64,000 nucleotides of DNA from Voacanga thouarsii (Eukaryota > Streptophyta > Magnoliopsida > Gentianales > Apocynaceae), in contig JANUWF010001622.1 of the NCBI GenBank assembly GCA_026120185.1, positions 2,105,501 through 2,169,500 of the forward strand, in the 5' to 3' direction. The stretch's first letter is position 1; every line of letters begins with the position of its first letter. Positions 23,050 to 34,220 of the stretch are shown piece by piece. Under the pieces are notes generated by a model. It was not told the origin of the DNA. It was given only the letters and a program-made list of their open reading frames with translations, and ran no database searches. The position numbers and the translations under genes were made by a program.

Positions 23050-24120
23050 CTATATCGAGAGTTAGTTCTTTTGCCGGCGGCGGAGGTGAATATAGGAAGG
23101 ATAGGAAGGAATGGTGCAATTCGGCGATTTGATTAGTGTTTTAGGTAGTCTATATTTTCTCAAACATTTATATACTCTATAATCTTTGAATGCGTTGCCT
23201 TTTCTGAGTTTTTCCATGAGTTTTTTGTCTATTGAAGTATGAGGAATGCCGAATATTAGTATGAGTATGAGCTTTGATAATTCTGGATTTTTATTGCCTT
23301 TCGGAATAAAAGGGGGGAGGGGGGTTCCCAATTAGAGGTATATCACAAGAGTGAGTAAAATAGATTCATTGAAGAATATGGGGTGTACAGGTGCATGTTG
23401 AAATTTAGTATAGGCCATTTTGACATGAGAAGTTCAAAATTCATCTCACTTGCAGAATTCTTATGCAATAGACAAAGTGGCAAAACATTGGCATTGTGAA
23501 GATATTCCATGTAAGCTACTCCTGTGTAATAGCAGAAGGTAAATTAGGCCATAGTAGTGTTGTTTCGTCTGTTCCTAGGGACTTGAAATTATCTAGGCTT
23601 ATGTACAGATGTTTTGTTTGATAGTGATGGCCACCGTTAAATATATTTTGTTTTAGTTCAATTTTGTTTTTACCACTTTAATGCAACAAATGGAAATGAT
23701 ATAGTCTGGAAATTTATTGCTGCAAAATAACTCCCATCCAAGATGATTTCTACCAAGGCAAAAAATGCCATCGTTCCTGGCTGGAAATATTTATTCCAGT
23801 TAAGCCATCTGATAGCCACCACTGTGATCAATTCGATGATGATTTTAGGCATCTTTTGATTTTACATGTTATCACGCAGTTCAACATTGCTATTGCAGCT
23901 TATTATTATTATTATTGTTATTACTATTATTTGATTTTTCTCAATTCTTCTAGAGAAGGGTCTAATGCACAATGTGCCTTACAAAATAATAATAATAATT
24001 GAAAGAAATTATATCATATCCGATTCTACAATATTAATCTTTCACAACTCCTTGAAAGAACAACATGAGGGCCAATAATCATCTGCATCATATAGGAAGC
24101 TTCAATTTCTCATTATTCTT
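23050..24120. other. Helitron interior, unidentified
   Basis: At about 23725-23850 the + strand reads as plausible protein (KITPIQDDFYQGKKCHRSWLEI pattern, later SDSHHCDQFDDDF) without stops, and may be a further captured exon. I do not recognise the gene. The remainder is non-coding as far as I can see. Confidence 0.35.
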
Positions 24121-24124
24121 CCAG

Positions 24125-24383
24125 CTGGGGACAAAAGAGAAAGAAGCTTATAAGCAACAGTTTGAAAAAATGGTAATATGCTTTTTCTTTCTTCAGGAGA
24201 AATCTGGTTGTTTATTTTATTGATTAATAGAGATTAACTTCTTCAATTATTTTTGCTATTAGGTTATCCTGAAGGGAATTGACAAAGGAGATATCCTGAG
24301 TAGTGGAGCTCCATAGATCACTAAAGAAGGGTCTATTGGTAGACACACAACTGATTTTCTGCAGTCAAGACAAAGCAAGCTTG
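24125..24383 (+). pseudogene. Two exon-like fragments of an unidentified gene
   Basis: An open piece reading GTKEKEAYKQQFEKM ends at a GT donor (about 24174). After a short intron-like gap with an ag acceptor at about 24262, a second piece reads VILKGIDKGDILSSGAP, stop, ITKEGSIGR and on to SRQSKLG at about 24383. The exon/intron look and the in-frame TAG suggest a captured, decayed gene fragment. The family was not recognised. Confidence 0.4.
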
Positions 24384-24483
24384 GTATTAATTTTATTTAT
24401 TCAATAATATCCTGCTGTGTGCTACATAGTTTTTCTGCTGTAGCATTCTATATGTGATCTTGGGATACTCTGCTTCTATATAA

Positions 24484-25765
24484 AGCCGAACATTGGAGAA
24501 ATAGTTGCATTGAAGAAGGTCAAGATGGAGAAAGAAAGAGAAGGATATTATCACTCATCGCTGATTTTGTTCTTCATTTTTTCACTGAACTATAGTATTT
24601 TTTTTTTTTATGGATTCTGGTTGTCCTCGACTAAAAAAATAGAATAGAAATTTTTGCTTGACTACTATAGTGAAGCCTGATGAAAAAACACTAAGTAAAT
24701 TTGAGATGGAATAGGAAAATATAGCTTTCTATTTCTCAAATTTCTTTTTCGATTGCTCACAGTGGAGATGATGCCTACATTTCACTTATCTGTCAGTCTC
24801 TAAAAACAAATTGAGTATATAATAGAAATACAGAAGTCAGCAAATTTTGAGGGAAACTGAACAATACTCTTGGAAATTGTCCCTAAGTGTTCCACGCAAG
24901 CACACAGGGATGAGTCAATAATGGTATGCATGGATGCTTAGATTGACAAAGATCAACAAACTTACTTTCTGAATCACAAATTTTTGTCCTTTTCTGGATA
25001 TATGAATTGCAATCGGAGTCCTAAGTCATCTGATGAATCTGGTATTTTTTTTCAATTTTTTTTTTGGTGGTATGTGAAAGTCACCTTTAGTGTTCTCTCA
25101 GTTTGGCATACAATGGGTCATCAAAAGTATTCTCTTCAAACTTCTATTGCTATTTCTGATGTAGTTTAGTTAATTCGTTTGTAGTGAAAGTAATGAATCG
25201 TGATGGATGGAGTAGTTCAATTAATTCGCATTTAGCAAAAGTCATGGATGGTGATGAAATTGAATAGCTCCAAAAATGTAGTAGTAAATTTTGAATATAG
25301 TGTAGATTTGTTTCTTCCTTACTTCTTTATTCTTTTTCCTTCCCTGAATTTCCATCTTTTTTTCCCCCTTTTTTGAGCTATTGATGCAGCATGAATTCAT
25401 GATATCCATGCTTAAACGACCAGTTGAACTTTGATGCAAGTGGGTCCCTTAATTCAGATAAGATTGGTAGTAGTCTTGACAGTATTTTTATGGTAATAGA
25501 ATACATGGAACATGATTTGAAGGCACTAATGGAAACAATGAAACAACTTTTCAGTCAGAGTGAAGTGAAATGCCTTATGCTTCAGCTTCTGGAGGGTGTC
25601 AAATATCTTCATGATAATTGGGTGTTGCACCGAGTTCTAAAGATATCAAATCTACTTTTAAATAACCAAGGTGAGTTAAAGATTTGTGACTTTGAGTTAG
25701 CACGCCAATATGGAAGCCCTTTGAAGCCTTACGCCCATTTGGTGGTTACTTTGTGGTACAGATGA
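24484..25765 (+). pseudogene. CDKG/CDK11-type protein kinase fragment
   Basis: Two pieces belong to one cyclin-dependent-kinase-like domain of the plant CDKG (PITSLRE-like) type. The first, at about 24484-24550, reads GEIVALKKVKMEKEREG and holds the ATP-binding lysine region. The second, 25439-25765, reads through [32 protein letters not shown] and [22 protein letters not shown]. The catalytic HRD is HRV (the Asp is lost) and DFG is DFE. The donor after WYR is AT instead of GT. The exon between the pieces and all of the C-lobe are missing. It lies in the Helitron on the + strand, opposite to the dehydrogenase fragment. Confidence 0.85.
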
Positions 25766-25933
25766 GCTTTGCTTTATGCACCTTATTGTTTATTCTGAAG
25801 TTGAGTGTTTGTTGTTTTCTTTTGGCCGTTTCACTCGCACACATGCACCAAGAATGTGTAATTTTCTCATTTTTTTTAATTGCTTTATTTGGTTCTATAA
25901 TTGTTTAAATAGTCATGTACTCACCTATTTCAG

Positions 25934-26124
25934 ATCAATTGCAACAAGAGCTAGCATCTGTTGACCCTATCCTAGTAATCTTGCCACCAATTGCTGTGCG
26001 GTCACCTCAATACTCTCCCCCAAATGGTTTTTCCAAAGTGGTGGAGGAAGTCATAGATAATAAATTTGTACTTCCTGATCTGAATCTCCCTCTCAAGGAG
26101 ACATCAAATCATGACATTCTTTGA
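25934..26124 (+). pseudogene. Unidentified exon with LPDLNLPL (EAR-like) motif
   Basis: An ag acceptor at about 25933 (cctatttcag) is followed by an open piece starting DQLQQELASVDPILVILPP and ending VLPDLNLPLKETSNHDIL at a TGA (26122-26124). The LxLxL-like DLNLPL resembles an EAR repression motif. It may be the last exon of another captured gene or of the same locus as the kinase. No family assigned. Confidence 0.35.
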
Positions 26125-26760
26125 GGAGTAAGCTAGAATGGACCAGTGTATATGGATAACCTTTTTCTTTTTCCTGAAAGGACCAAATATTTTGGTTGCT
26201 TTTTATAGAAAATATCTAAACTTTATTTGTTCTCTCATTTCATTCATCTCTCTTTCCTCAAGATTACTCCTTGGAATTATGGAAATATATCAAGGAACTT
26301 TCTAAGAAATTATATGATGTGTTCAAAAGTTTTTGTGAAACAACTGATTTTATTTTCTTTTATTTATTATTATTATTATTATTTTGCCATCTTACTTTGG
26401 TTGTAGTCCATTGTTGTCTTCATTCTTGAAACTAGTGTTTTATATATAACAATTTTTTCTTTTAGGACCATAGTAAGGATTAGCTCGAAATGCTCGGAGG
26501 TCTTGAAGGTTGTAAAAGTTAAAATCTATCTTAAGCATCTTGTACAATGCAATAAATGATAGAATCCAACTTTTAAATAAGTCTAAATATGCTAAAGGTG
26601 ATGGATTTGGAACTAAATATTGGTCTTAACATATGTTTTAGATTATCTAATTTTATTATTTATTTTAATATTCACACAAGTTATATTTCAATACATTCCA
26701 ATCCAAAACAACAACTTAACAAAAGTTAAACTCCTATGCAACACACAGGCATCAACCTAG

Positions 26761-27493
26761 TATACTCCAATAGAAGACGTTAGAGAAGAAGAATGGAAGA
26801 TACGACCTCGCAAAATGGAACCTTATTTAACTGAAATTTTAAACTATATCAATACACACGGCAAATTAGACTTTAAATAAAATTACATAATACGAATTAG
26901 ACTTTAATATGCAATTTTTTTTAAAGAAATACCTATCTACCTAATCAACAAGAGAATCATATGTGGCAGAACCGAGTTTCATGTATGGCCTCCTTTTGAC
27001 ATTTTAGAAATATGATTTTGAAACTGGAAATCAAATTACGTACATTCGACTTGAAGACGTTAGAGAAGAATCCTCATTAATTTACCTTTTTTTTAAAGCA
27101 TATGTATAAAATTAGAAAACACATTTATGGAAATAAAAAGGAAACAAATTTCTTGCTTAATTAGTGTATTTATGAAGGAATTAATGTAAGGAAACAAATT
27201 CACACTGAATATACTTAGACAACGAAAATGTACATAAGGCCACGTCCATTCAAAAGAGAAGAAATGGTGGCTTTAGCCACATAACAGATGAATACTAGAT
27301 GCGAAAAAAGAAATAGAAAAAGAAAATATTTGGAGCTGACATTAATGTTCCTGAAGAAGGAAATAGGTTTGGCTTATTTCACGAAGAAACCATCGGAAAC
27401 ACAGTCTATAGTACATCATCAAGTCAGGAAATGACTTAGTTATGGGAAAATCGAGAATTTTATGTCATTTTTTCCAAAATACAGTAACAGAAT
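26761..27493 (+). promoter_or_regulatory. Distal promoter block of LTP copy 3, displaced by Copia B
   Basis: Matches the upstream flanks of copies 2 and 4 (for example ggagctgacattaatgttcc near 27332, and aaaatcgagaattttatgtc near 27448), and ends in acagtaacagaat where Copia B is inserted. The continuation of the same block resumes at 32617, so the original promoter is split by 5.1 kb. Confidence 0.7.
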
Positions 27494-27873
27494 TATTAAC
27501 AGAACCAGTCCGCATCCAGAAGAAGAGCATTCTAATGCTGAGATTATTTTGGAGTGAAAAGGATGTTAGGAGTTAGGAGTTATAAGGATGAACGTAATCT
27601 CTCATCTCATGAAGGCAGAATATATTTAGGTGGTCAGATAATCAAGTTCAGCTCAATCATTGGTCAGAGTAATTAATCCAAGCTGATCATATTTGGGTTA
27701 CAACAGAAGTCTAGTGTATATATATTTACAGCATGTAACTCTTATCACTCTTATCCAGTTAGTCAGATTAGCTACAATATATATATAGCATGTACCAGCT
27801 CTGTTGTAACTGTGTAGAAAAAAGCTTGCTCACGTGAATAACAACAACATTCCAGTTATCAAAAGTTTTTTTA
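27494..27873 (+). repeat. 5' LTR of Copia B
   Basis: Begins TATTAACAG and ends GTTTTTTTA, so the ends are TA...TA and not the usual TG...CA. Both LTRs agree at the ends. Direct repeat of 32237-32616. Confidence 0.93.
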
Positions 27874-27890
27874 TGGTATCAGAGACACAG
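27874..27890 (+). other. Primer binding site of Copia B
   Basis: Sequence tggtatcagagacacag directly follows the 5' LTR. TGGTATCAGAG is the usual complement to the 3' end of initiator tRNA-Met in plant LTR elements. Confidence 0.88.
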
Positions 27891-27923
27891 TGAGCAGCAA
27901 CAACAACAACAAAAAACATCATT

Positions 27924-28888
27924 ATGAGTTCCCTTTCACACAATGTCAGCAACTTCATTACCCTAAAACTCAAACCAGACAACTACCCCTTGTGGAGAGA
28001 ACAAGTCTTAGCACTTGCCGAAAGCCAAGATCTGATCAGCCATCTCACTGGCGAAACAACTGACCAAGACAAAGACTCAACAACACCAAATGAGACTACA
28101 TCAACAACCCACAAGACAGCTGAATGGAGAAAATCCGATCGACTGCTTCGTGGATGGTTGATTGGAACACTTTCAGAAGAAGCACTTGGTCTTGTCATAG
28201 GCCAAGACACGTCAAAAGCAATCTGGGATGCCTTGAAAGAGGCATATGCTCAAGACTCTCAAGGAAGGGAGTTCATTTTACGCCAGCAACTCACATATCT
28301 CTGCAAAAATGACAGCACCACCATTGTTGAACACATTCAGAAATTCAAAAGCATTTGTGACAGACTTGCAGCAATAGGAAGTCCCGTGTCGGACAAAGAG
28401 AAGGTATTTTCCTTACTCACCAACCTAGGACCAAAATATGAATCCTTCACCACAATCATGTTGAAGCCTCCTCGACCATCCTATACCGAAATGATCTCTC
28501 TGCTGCAAGGATATGAACAGAGACAAAATTAGTTCACCACTCAAACACCAACTAGCTTTTTATGGGCAAAAACACAACCTAGGCTTCACCAATCGCAGGA
28601 GTCAAAATAGCTTCAACTCCAGCGGTCGAGGATTTCAAGCACACAATCAGAATTCCAGCAATCAAGGAACTCGGAACCTTGGCAACCCAAATCAGAACAG
28701 CAATCGTTAAAATCTCAGAGCTCACAAACCAGCTCCACCAAGACAACGAAGAATGACACCAGAAGAAAGAGAGATGTATCAAAATGACACTTGCCAACTC
28801 TGTGGAGTCATGGGACGTATTGTGAAAATATGCTGGCATCTGAGTAAGTATACGCCAACAGCAGATGCAATCCCTAAAGCATTGGCTG
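27924..28888 (+). pseudogene. Copia B gag
   Basis: A 202-codon piece starting at ATG 27924 is the UBN2-type gag (LKPDNYPLWREQVLAL, SKAIWDALKEAYA, LTNLGPKYESF). It ends at a TAG around 28530 caused by a one-base shift. The frame continues from about 28533 through an Asn/Ser-rich region to a TAA at 28708-28710, then reopens at 28711 with the zinc knuckle CQLCGVMGRIVKIC. In the knuckle the conserved His of CX2CX4HX4C is replaced by Arg. Two breaks plus the knuckle change make it inactive. Confidence 0.88.
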
Positions 28889-31800
28889 CACTCACTCTTG
28901 ATAACACTGTGTATGACACGGAATGGACCACTGACACTGGAGCATCTCAGCACATGACAGGTAATCCTAAAATGCTGAAAAATAAACGTCCATACTTTGG
29001 GAATGACTCAGTACTCATAGGGAATGGGAATCGGTTAGGAATTCAGTCTATAGGTGATACTAGTATTACTAACAGCACTGAAACCTTGCCATTAAATGAT
29101 GTTTTACATGTACCTAAACTTAAAAGGAATTTGCTACCTGTTGGTCAACTAACAGATAATTATCCTATTAACTGTGAATTTTCTAATGTGGGTTTTTGTG
29201 TTAAGGAAAAGGAGACAGGTCACAAGGTGATGACAGGACAATGCAAGGGTGATTTATATGTTATTTCCAGTCCATATGAGTTACATTTTTCTAGTAGGTT
29301 CAAATCAGGCACTGCCAACTTGTGGCATCAACGACTAGGACATCCTCAAGTGTCCACTCTTCGGTTGTTACAACAAAAGGGTTTGATTGATGTTCAAGGG
29401 TCAAATAAGACACAGTCTCTTTGTAATTGTTGTCAATTAGCTAAACTTAGTAGACTGCCTTTCTCATCTTCTGACAATATTAGTTCATCTATTTTCCATA
29501 AGATACATTGTGACTTAGGGTCCATCCCCTATTTTATCACTTGGCAAATTTTGCTATTATGCTTGCATTGTTGATGATTTCTCACGCTATACTTGGCTCA
29601 TTCCTCTACGAGTAAAATCTGATTTTTTTTATGCTTACTTGGCTTTTGAAAAATATGTTGAAAGGCAATTTGACACCAAAATTAAAATATTTCACTCTGA
29701 TGGAGGTAGTGAATTTGTTAATTCCAGGCTCAATTCTCATTTCCAAGCACAAGGTATTGTTCATCAAATCTCTTGTCCATACACTCCAGAACAAACAGGA
29801 ATGGTTGAGAATCGTCATCGTATCATTCGAGAGTTAGGTATGGCTATGTTATTTCATTGTAACGGTCCTTCATACTTATGGGCAGAAGCATTTACAACTG
29901 CTGTTTTTTTTAATTAATCGTTTACCATCCACTGCACTTGATTCTGATACACCTTACTTTAAGTTGCATGGTACTCAACCCAAATATTATTTCCTTCAAG
30001 TCTTTGGCTCGAAATGTTTTCCTTATACATGGGATACTCGCCACAATAAATTTAATCCAAAAACTCTTCCATGTGTCTTCATTAGCTATAGTGATTAACA
30101 TAAAGGTTATAAATGTTTTCATCCATCTACACAAAAAATTATCGTTTCCAGGCATGTAGTCTTTGATGAACAAGAATTTCCATTCAAGACATGTGCCAAT
30201 TCTTCAAATACAAATTGGATAAGTCTTTTTGACTTATGGACTGTTCTTCCTTTTGCTAATACTAACTCGTCCTTGCAGGAATCCATGACCATCGATTCTC
30301 CTCTTCCACCATCTCCATTGCCACAATCTACCATGTCTGAAGCTGTCCCAAATGCGACACCACCCTGTGCAACGTTCGCATCTGACTCTACATACAAACA
30401 ACCTGAAACAGTCCCAGGTCCCATTCTCATCAGTAGTGATACAACTGATCCATCATCCTCTCATCCGGCCACCCCCATTGCCTCTCCCATTCTAGCTCGT
30501 TCTGATCCACCTATCTTACCTTCTACTGACCTTAACAATTCTATCGATGATCTCTTGACAACATCCTCTCCTGATGAGTCTGGTCTACCTGTCTCTATCC
30601 CGTCTCACCATCACTCCATGGTCACTCGTTCACAAGCTGGTATTTACAAACCCAATCCTAAATATGCACTCTTGGCCATTGGTTCTGACATTCCTCAAAT
30701 TCCCAAATCCATCACCTCAGTTCTTCGGCATGCTGGTTGGAAAAGTGCCATGGATGAAGAAATGCAAGCTCTCCATCAAAATCAAACCTGGAGACTAGTG
30801 CCTCGTGACTCCTCAATGCATGTCATAGGCTGCAAATGGGTTCTCAAACCAAAGTTGAAGCCTGATGGTTCTCTTGATCGACTAAAGGCACACCTCGTTG
30901 CCAAAAGATATCACCAAGTTGATGGTGTTGATTACACTAATACGTTTTCACTTGTCATAAAGCCCGGCACCATTCGTCTTGTACTCAGTCTTGCTCTCGT
31001 TCGTCATTGGGACATTCGGCAGCTTGACGTTAAAAATGCGTTTCTTCATGGTGTCCTTACTAAGGATATTTATATGGAACAGCCTCCAGGCATGGCTGAT
31101 CCACAGTTTCCAAATCATGTTTGCAAACTTCAATGAGCACTTTATGGTCTGAAACAAGCACCTCGTGCCTGGTTTGATCGCTTTAGCACCTTTCTCTTAA
31201 AATATGGTTTTCTCTGTAGCCTTGCCGATCCATCCTTGTTTGTTTTTCATTGTTCATTTGGCTCACTCATTCTCTTATTATACGTTGATGATATGCTTCT
31301 CACAGGTTCAGATTCCCAACTACTTTCCTCCTTCATTCAGTTGCTGCATACAGAGTTTGCCATGAAAGATCTTGGCCCACTCCATCACTTTCTTGGTATC
31401 AAGGTCACTCCCACTTCAGATGGCTTGCATTTGTCCCAATCTCGCTATGCCCTCACTATTCTAGACCGCGCAGATATGGTTGATTGCAAGCCTATGAGCA
31501 TGCCCCTTGAAGCCAAGACGAAAGGCCTTCACAATTAGGCTTCCCTTGAAGATCCAACTTCATATCATGCCTTTGTTGGTGCTTTACAGTACCTTACCTT
31601 AACTCGGCCTGACTTAGCCTATAGTGTCAACTTTGTTTCTCAATTTCTGCATTCCCCCACTTACTCTCATCTCAAGATGGCAAAACGCATTCTGCTTTAT
31701 GTCAAAGGAACAATTACCCTTGGTCTGCATCCTACTTCCCACTTTACACTTGATCTTTCTGCTTTTTCAGATTTGGATTGGGCTGGCTGTCCTATAACTC

Positions 31801-32299
31801 GTCGGTCTACAACAGGTTATTGCACTTTTCTTGGTCGGAATCCCATCGCCTGGTGTGCCAAGAAGCAACATACTGTTTCTCGCTCTAGCACTGAAGCGGA
31901 GTATGGCGCAATGGCACACACTGCCGCTGAAGTTACATGGTTAACTTATGTTCTACAAGATCTCCATGTTCCACAGCCTCGCACTCCCGTACTGTTCTGT
32001 GACAATATCAGTACTTTACATATGACTGTCAATCCCGTTTTTCATGCCAGAAGCAAGCACATTGAGCTTGATTATCACTTTGTCCGTGAGAGGGTTGCCC
32101 TTGGTTTTCTAATCACTCAATATGTTCCTACTTCGTCTCAAGTGGCTGACATATTTACTAAGCCTATGTCCAAAGCTACTCTTGCTCTCTATCGTCCCAA
32201 ACTTCGCCTCCAACCTCGGCTTTGTTTGCGGGGGGATATTAACAGAACCAGTCCGCATCCAGAAGAAGAGCATTCTGATGCTGAGATTACTTTGGAGTG
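28889..32299 (+). pseudogene. Copia B pol: protease, integrase, RT, RNase H
   Basis: Protease active site TDTGASQHMTG at about 28930-28962. Integrase zinc finger LWHQRLGHP...CNCCQLAK at about 29325-29455. The integrase core is broken by a frameshift near 29540-29580 but continues with VDDFSRYTWLIPL and HSDGGSEFVNSR to WAEAF. Frame breaks lie at the T-run near 29910 and a TAA near 30097. Reverse transcriptase runs from IGCKWVLKPKLKPDG to a TGA at 31134-31136, then YGLKQAPRAWF and the catalytic YVDDMLL (about 31281). A TAG lies at 31536-31538. RNase H (DLDWAGCP, SRSSTEAEYGAMA, FCDNIST, RSKHIELDYHFVRE, DIFTKPM) is open to 32300. At least six lesions. Confidence 0.9.
32230..32236 (+). other. Polypurine tract of Copia B
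   Basis: The tract gggggga immediately precedes the 3' LTR start (tattaac at 32237). Confidence 0.8.
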
Positions 32300-32616
32300 A
32301 TAAGGTTGTTAGGAGTTAAGAGTTATAAGGATGAACGTAATCTCTCATCTCATGAAGGCAGAATATATTTGGGTGGTCAGATAATCAAGTTCAGCTCAAT
32401 CATTGGTCAGAGTAATTAATCCAAGCTGATCATATTTAGGTTACAATAGAAGTCTAGTCTATATATATTTACAGCCTGTAACTCTTATCACTCTTATCCA
32501 GTTAGTCAGATTAGCTACAATATATATATAGCATGTACCAGCTCTACTGTAACTGTGTAGAAAAAAGCTTGCTCACGTGAATAACAACAACATTCCAGTT
32601 ATCAAAAGTTTTTTTA
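32237..32616 (+). repeat. 3' LTR of Copia B
   Basis: Direct repeat of 27494-27873. It ends at 32616, 191 bp before the start codon of LTP copy 3, and contains a cacgtg box near 32574. Confidence 0.93.
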
Positions 32617-32807
32617 AGAAGGACATTAGAAAGACAAAAATAATGTAACAGCCACTACTTATGCCATATATTTGTGTTTGGTTTACGGTCACTAGACCAC
32701 TATAAATACCCCATCTCAGTTCCTCTTCTAGCGAACCATAAGGAGCTCAGTCCAGAAACAAGTTCAAATATACATCAAACACTTTTTGAGTCAATTACCA
32801 ACCTCAA
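32617..32807 (+). promoter_or_regulatory. Core promoter and leader of LTP copy 3
   Basis: gtaacagcc at 32645-32653, TATAAATA at 32701-32708, and leader block tacatcaaacactttttgagtc before the ATG. Only this core part remains attached to the gene. Everything further upstream has been moved 5.1 kb away by Copia B. Confidence 0.7.
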
Positions 32808-33261
32808 ATGAACGGATTCATCATCGCAGCAATTGCAGTGTTGGCCTTGATTCAGCTCATAGTTGAGACAGGGCAGGCCATCTCTTGTGGCCAGGTGAAT
32901 GGTTACTTGGCACCCTGCGTCCCATATCTCACCGGTGGCGGTGAGCCTAGCGCTCCATGTTGCAGTGGAGTGAAGAGCTTAGTCGGGGCAGCCACAACCA
33001 CCGCAGACAAAAGGGAAGCCTGCAGCTGCGTTAAGGAAGCAGCCAATCGCTTCTCAGGTCTGAAGGATGATTATGCCCAAGCTCTTCCTGGCAAGTGCGG
33101 AATCAAAATGGATATCCCCATCTCCAAGAATGTTGACTGTGACAGGCAAGTAATCCATATCTTTACATTTAGATTAAAACATTATCAAGTACAAGAATGT
33201 TTACATTGCATTCTGCTACCTACTAAGAAATCTTCCTATTCTTGACAGCATCAGCTTATAA
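32808..33261 (+). CDS. LTP: Non-specific lipid transfer protein type 1, copy 3 (intact, GC-AG intron)
   Basis: Exon 1 is 32808-33145, the intron 33146-33248 and exon 2 33249-33261, giving 116 residues ending D-S-I-S-L. The donor is GC, in the context gacag|gcaagt, which is the classic strong GC donor. With it the reading frame closes exactly as in copies 1 and 4. Reading through without splicing adds an unrelated tail to 33245. The signal peptide is residues 1-24 (cleavage after GQA). The eight cysteines have type-1 spacing, and TTADK is kept. Changes against copy 1 include A to Y in KDDYAQ. Role as for nsLTP1: extracellular lipid binding. The Copia insertion upstream may have altered its expression. 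Confidence 0.93.
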
Positions 33262-33894
33262 TAAGGTGGATTTGCACGAAGCAAGATTAATGAGGAGGTG
33301 ATCAGACGTTTGCAGTTCTTGATGCTTAAGTGGTATTGTTAGGCAATCTTCTGTAATAAAGTAAGTTTTATCTTTGTATTCGGCAAAATAAGGCTTCTTG
33401 GTATAATTAAGAATGTTACAGTATTCTGTAGCCCCAGTTTCCCGAGAGTAATAACAGAATAATTTTCGTCATCTTTTACTTCCTCTTTCAAGTAGACAAA
33501 ATCATGGGTTAATTATGTCTGTTTTTTTGGTTATATTGGTCAAATGTGTCACTTATAGCATTTACGATTTTACAAGGCACCGTGTGCATCATACATAAGA
33601 GGAGTTAGTCAAATCAAAAGTTTTTGTCCGTAAGTGAAATAGAAAAACTCTAAACAAGAATGGCTTATTTGCTACATCATATTATTTCGTGAAATTACAA
33701 ATATTTTGAAAAATAAGGATAATTACAAGGTAAGATTATGAACAGATAATTTGGTAAGAGAAATCCATGTATATTATATACGATCATTTCATGAGGTCAC
33801 AAGAGAAGGAGACTGTTAAAGGAAAAAGCTTAAGAGGCTCCACAAGATTAATTACATAACAAGAGAAACCTACTTGTCCTCATAGGGTTTGAGA
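33262..33894. other. 3' flank of LTP copy 3
   Basis: The 3' UTR with possible polyadenylation words to about 33460, then non-coding DNA. Confidence 0.5.
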
Positions 33895-34220
33895 AAAAAA
33901 CCCTGGCTAATCTAGGCAAACTTTGCAAGAATTGATGCTAATGTTTCAAAAATGTGATGCCCAATAGACTGTTATCCAATGAATCATTCCCTAAGCTAAG
34001 ATTTGGTTTAGGCTTGTTGTACCGTAGGCTAATGACTAAAAAAGGGATGCGTATTTCACTCTATTGTTTGCATGCAGGATGAATTTCCACCGATAAAAAT
34101 GCCAGAAGAATATTGGAGAATTACCAAACAATAGGGGGTACAAATTACATAGCTAATTATGTGTACTAATTATATAGAAATAAGGAAATAAGCTTAAAAT
34201 ATGTCTACTAATTATATGGA
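33895..34220 (+). repeat. LTP downstream duplication block, copy B
   Basis: Contains ctaatctaggcaaactttgc (33906-33925), gatgcccaatagactgttatcc, and a gtttgcatgca part (34066). The second half of the block is eroded compared with copies A, C and D. Confidence 0.65.

Larger units (their letters stand above)
22347..26760 (+). mobile_element. Non-autonomous Helitron carrying host gene fragments
   Basis: The left end starts TCTATATATATATATAAG directly after an A (22346). The right end is ggcatcaacCTAG, followed by T (26761). So the element has 5' TC and 3' CTAG ends and sits between A and T, as Helitrons do, without a target duplication. The sequence just inside the 3' end (tatgcaacacacaggcatcaacctag) resembles plant Helitron ends, with a weak atgc/gcat stem. 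Within the 4.4 kb are parts of at least two unrelated host genes, introns included. No Rep/helicase is seen. The calls of both ends are by motif only. Confidence 0.65.
27494..32616 (+). mobile_element. Ty1/Copia retrotransposon B, complete with two 380-bp LTRs
   Basis: The 5' LTR (27494-27873) and 3' LTR (32237-32616) are both 380 bp and differ at about 12 positions by eye (about 3%). The target duplication is AGAAT (27489-27493) against AGAAG (32617-32621), one mismatch, and fits the uninterrupted cagaatgacattag of copy 4. A tRNA-Met-type primer site follows the 5' LTR, and a polypurine tract precedes the 3' LTR. The coding order gag, protease, integrase, RT, RNase H is Copia. The size and gag type suggest the Ale/Retrofit lineage (inference). 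Confidence 0.95.
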
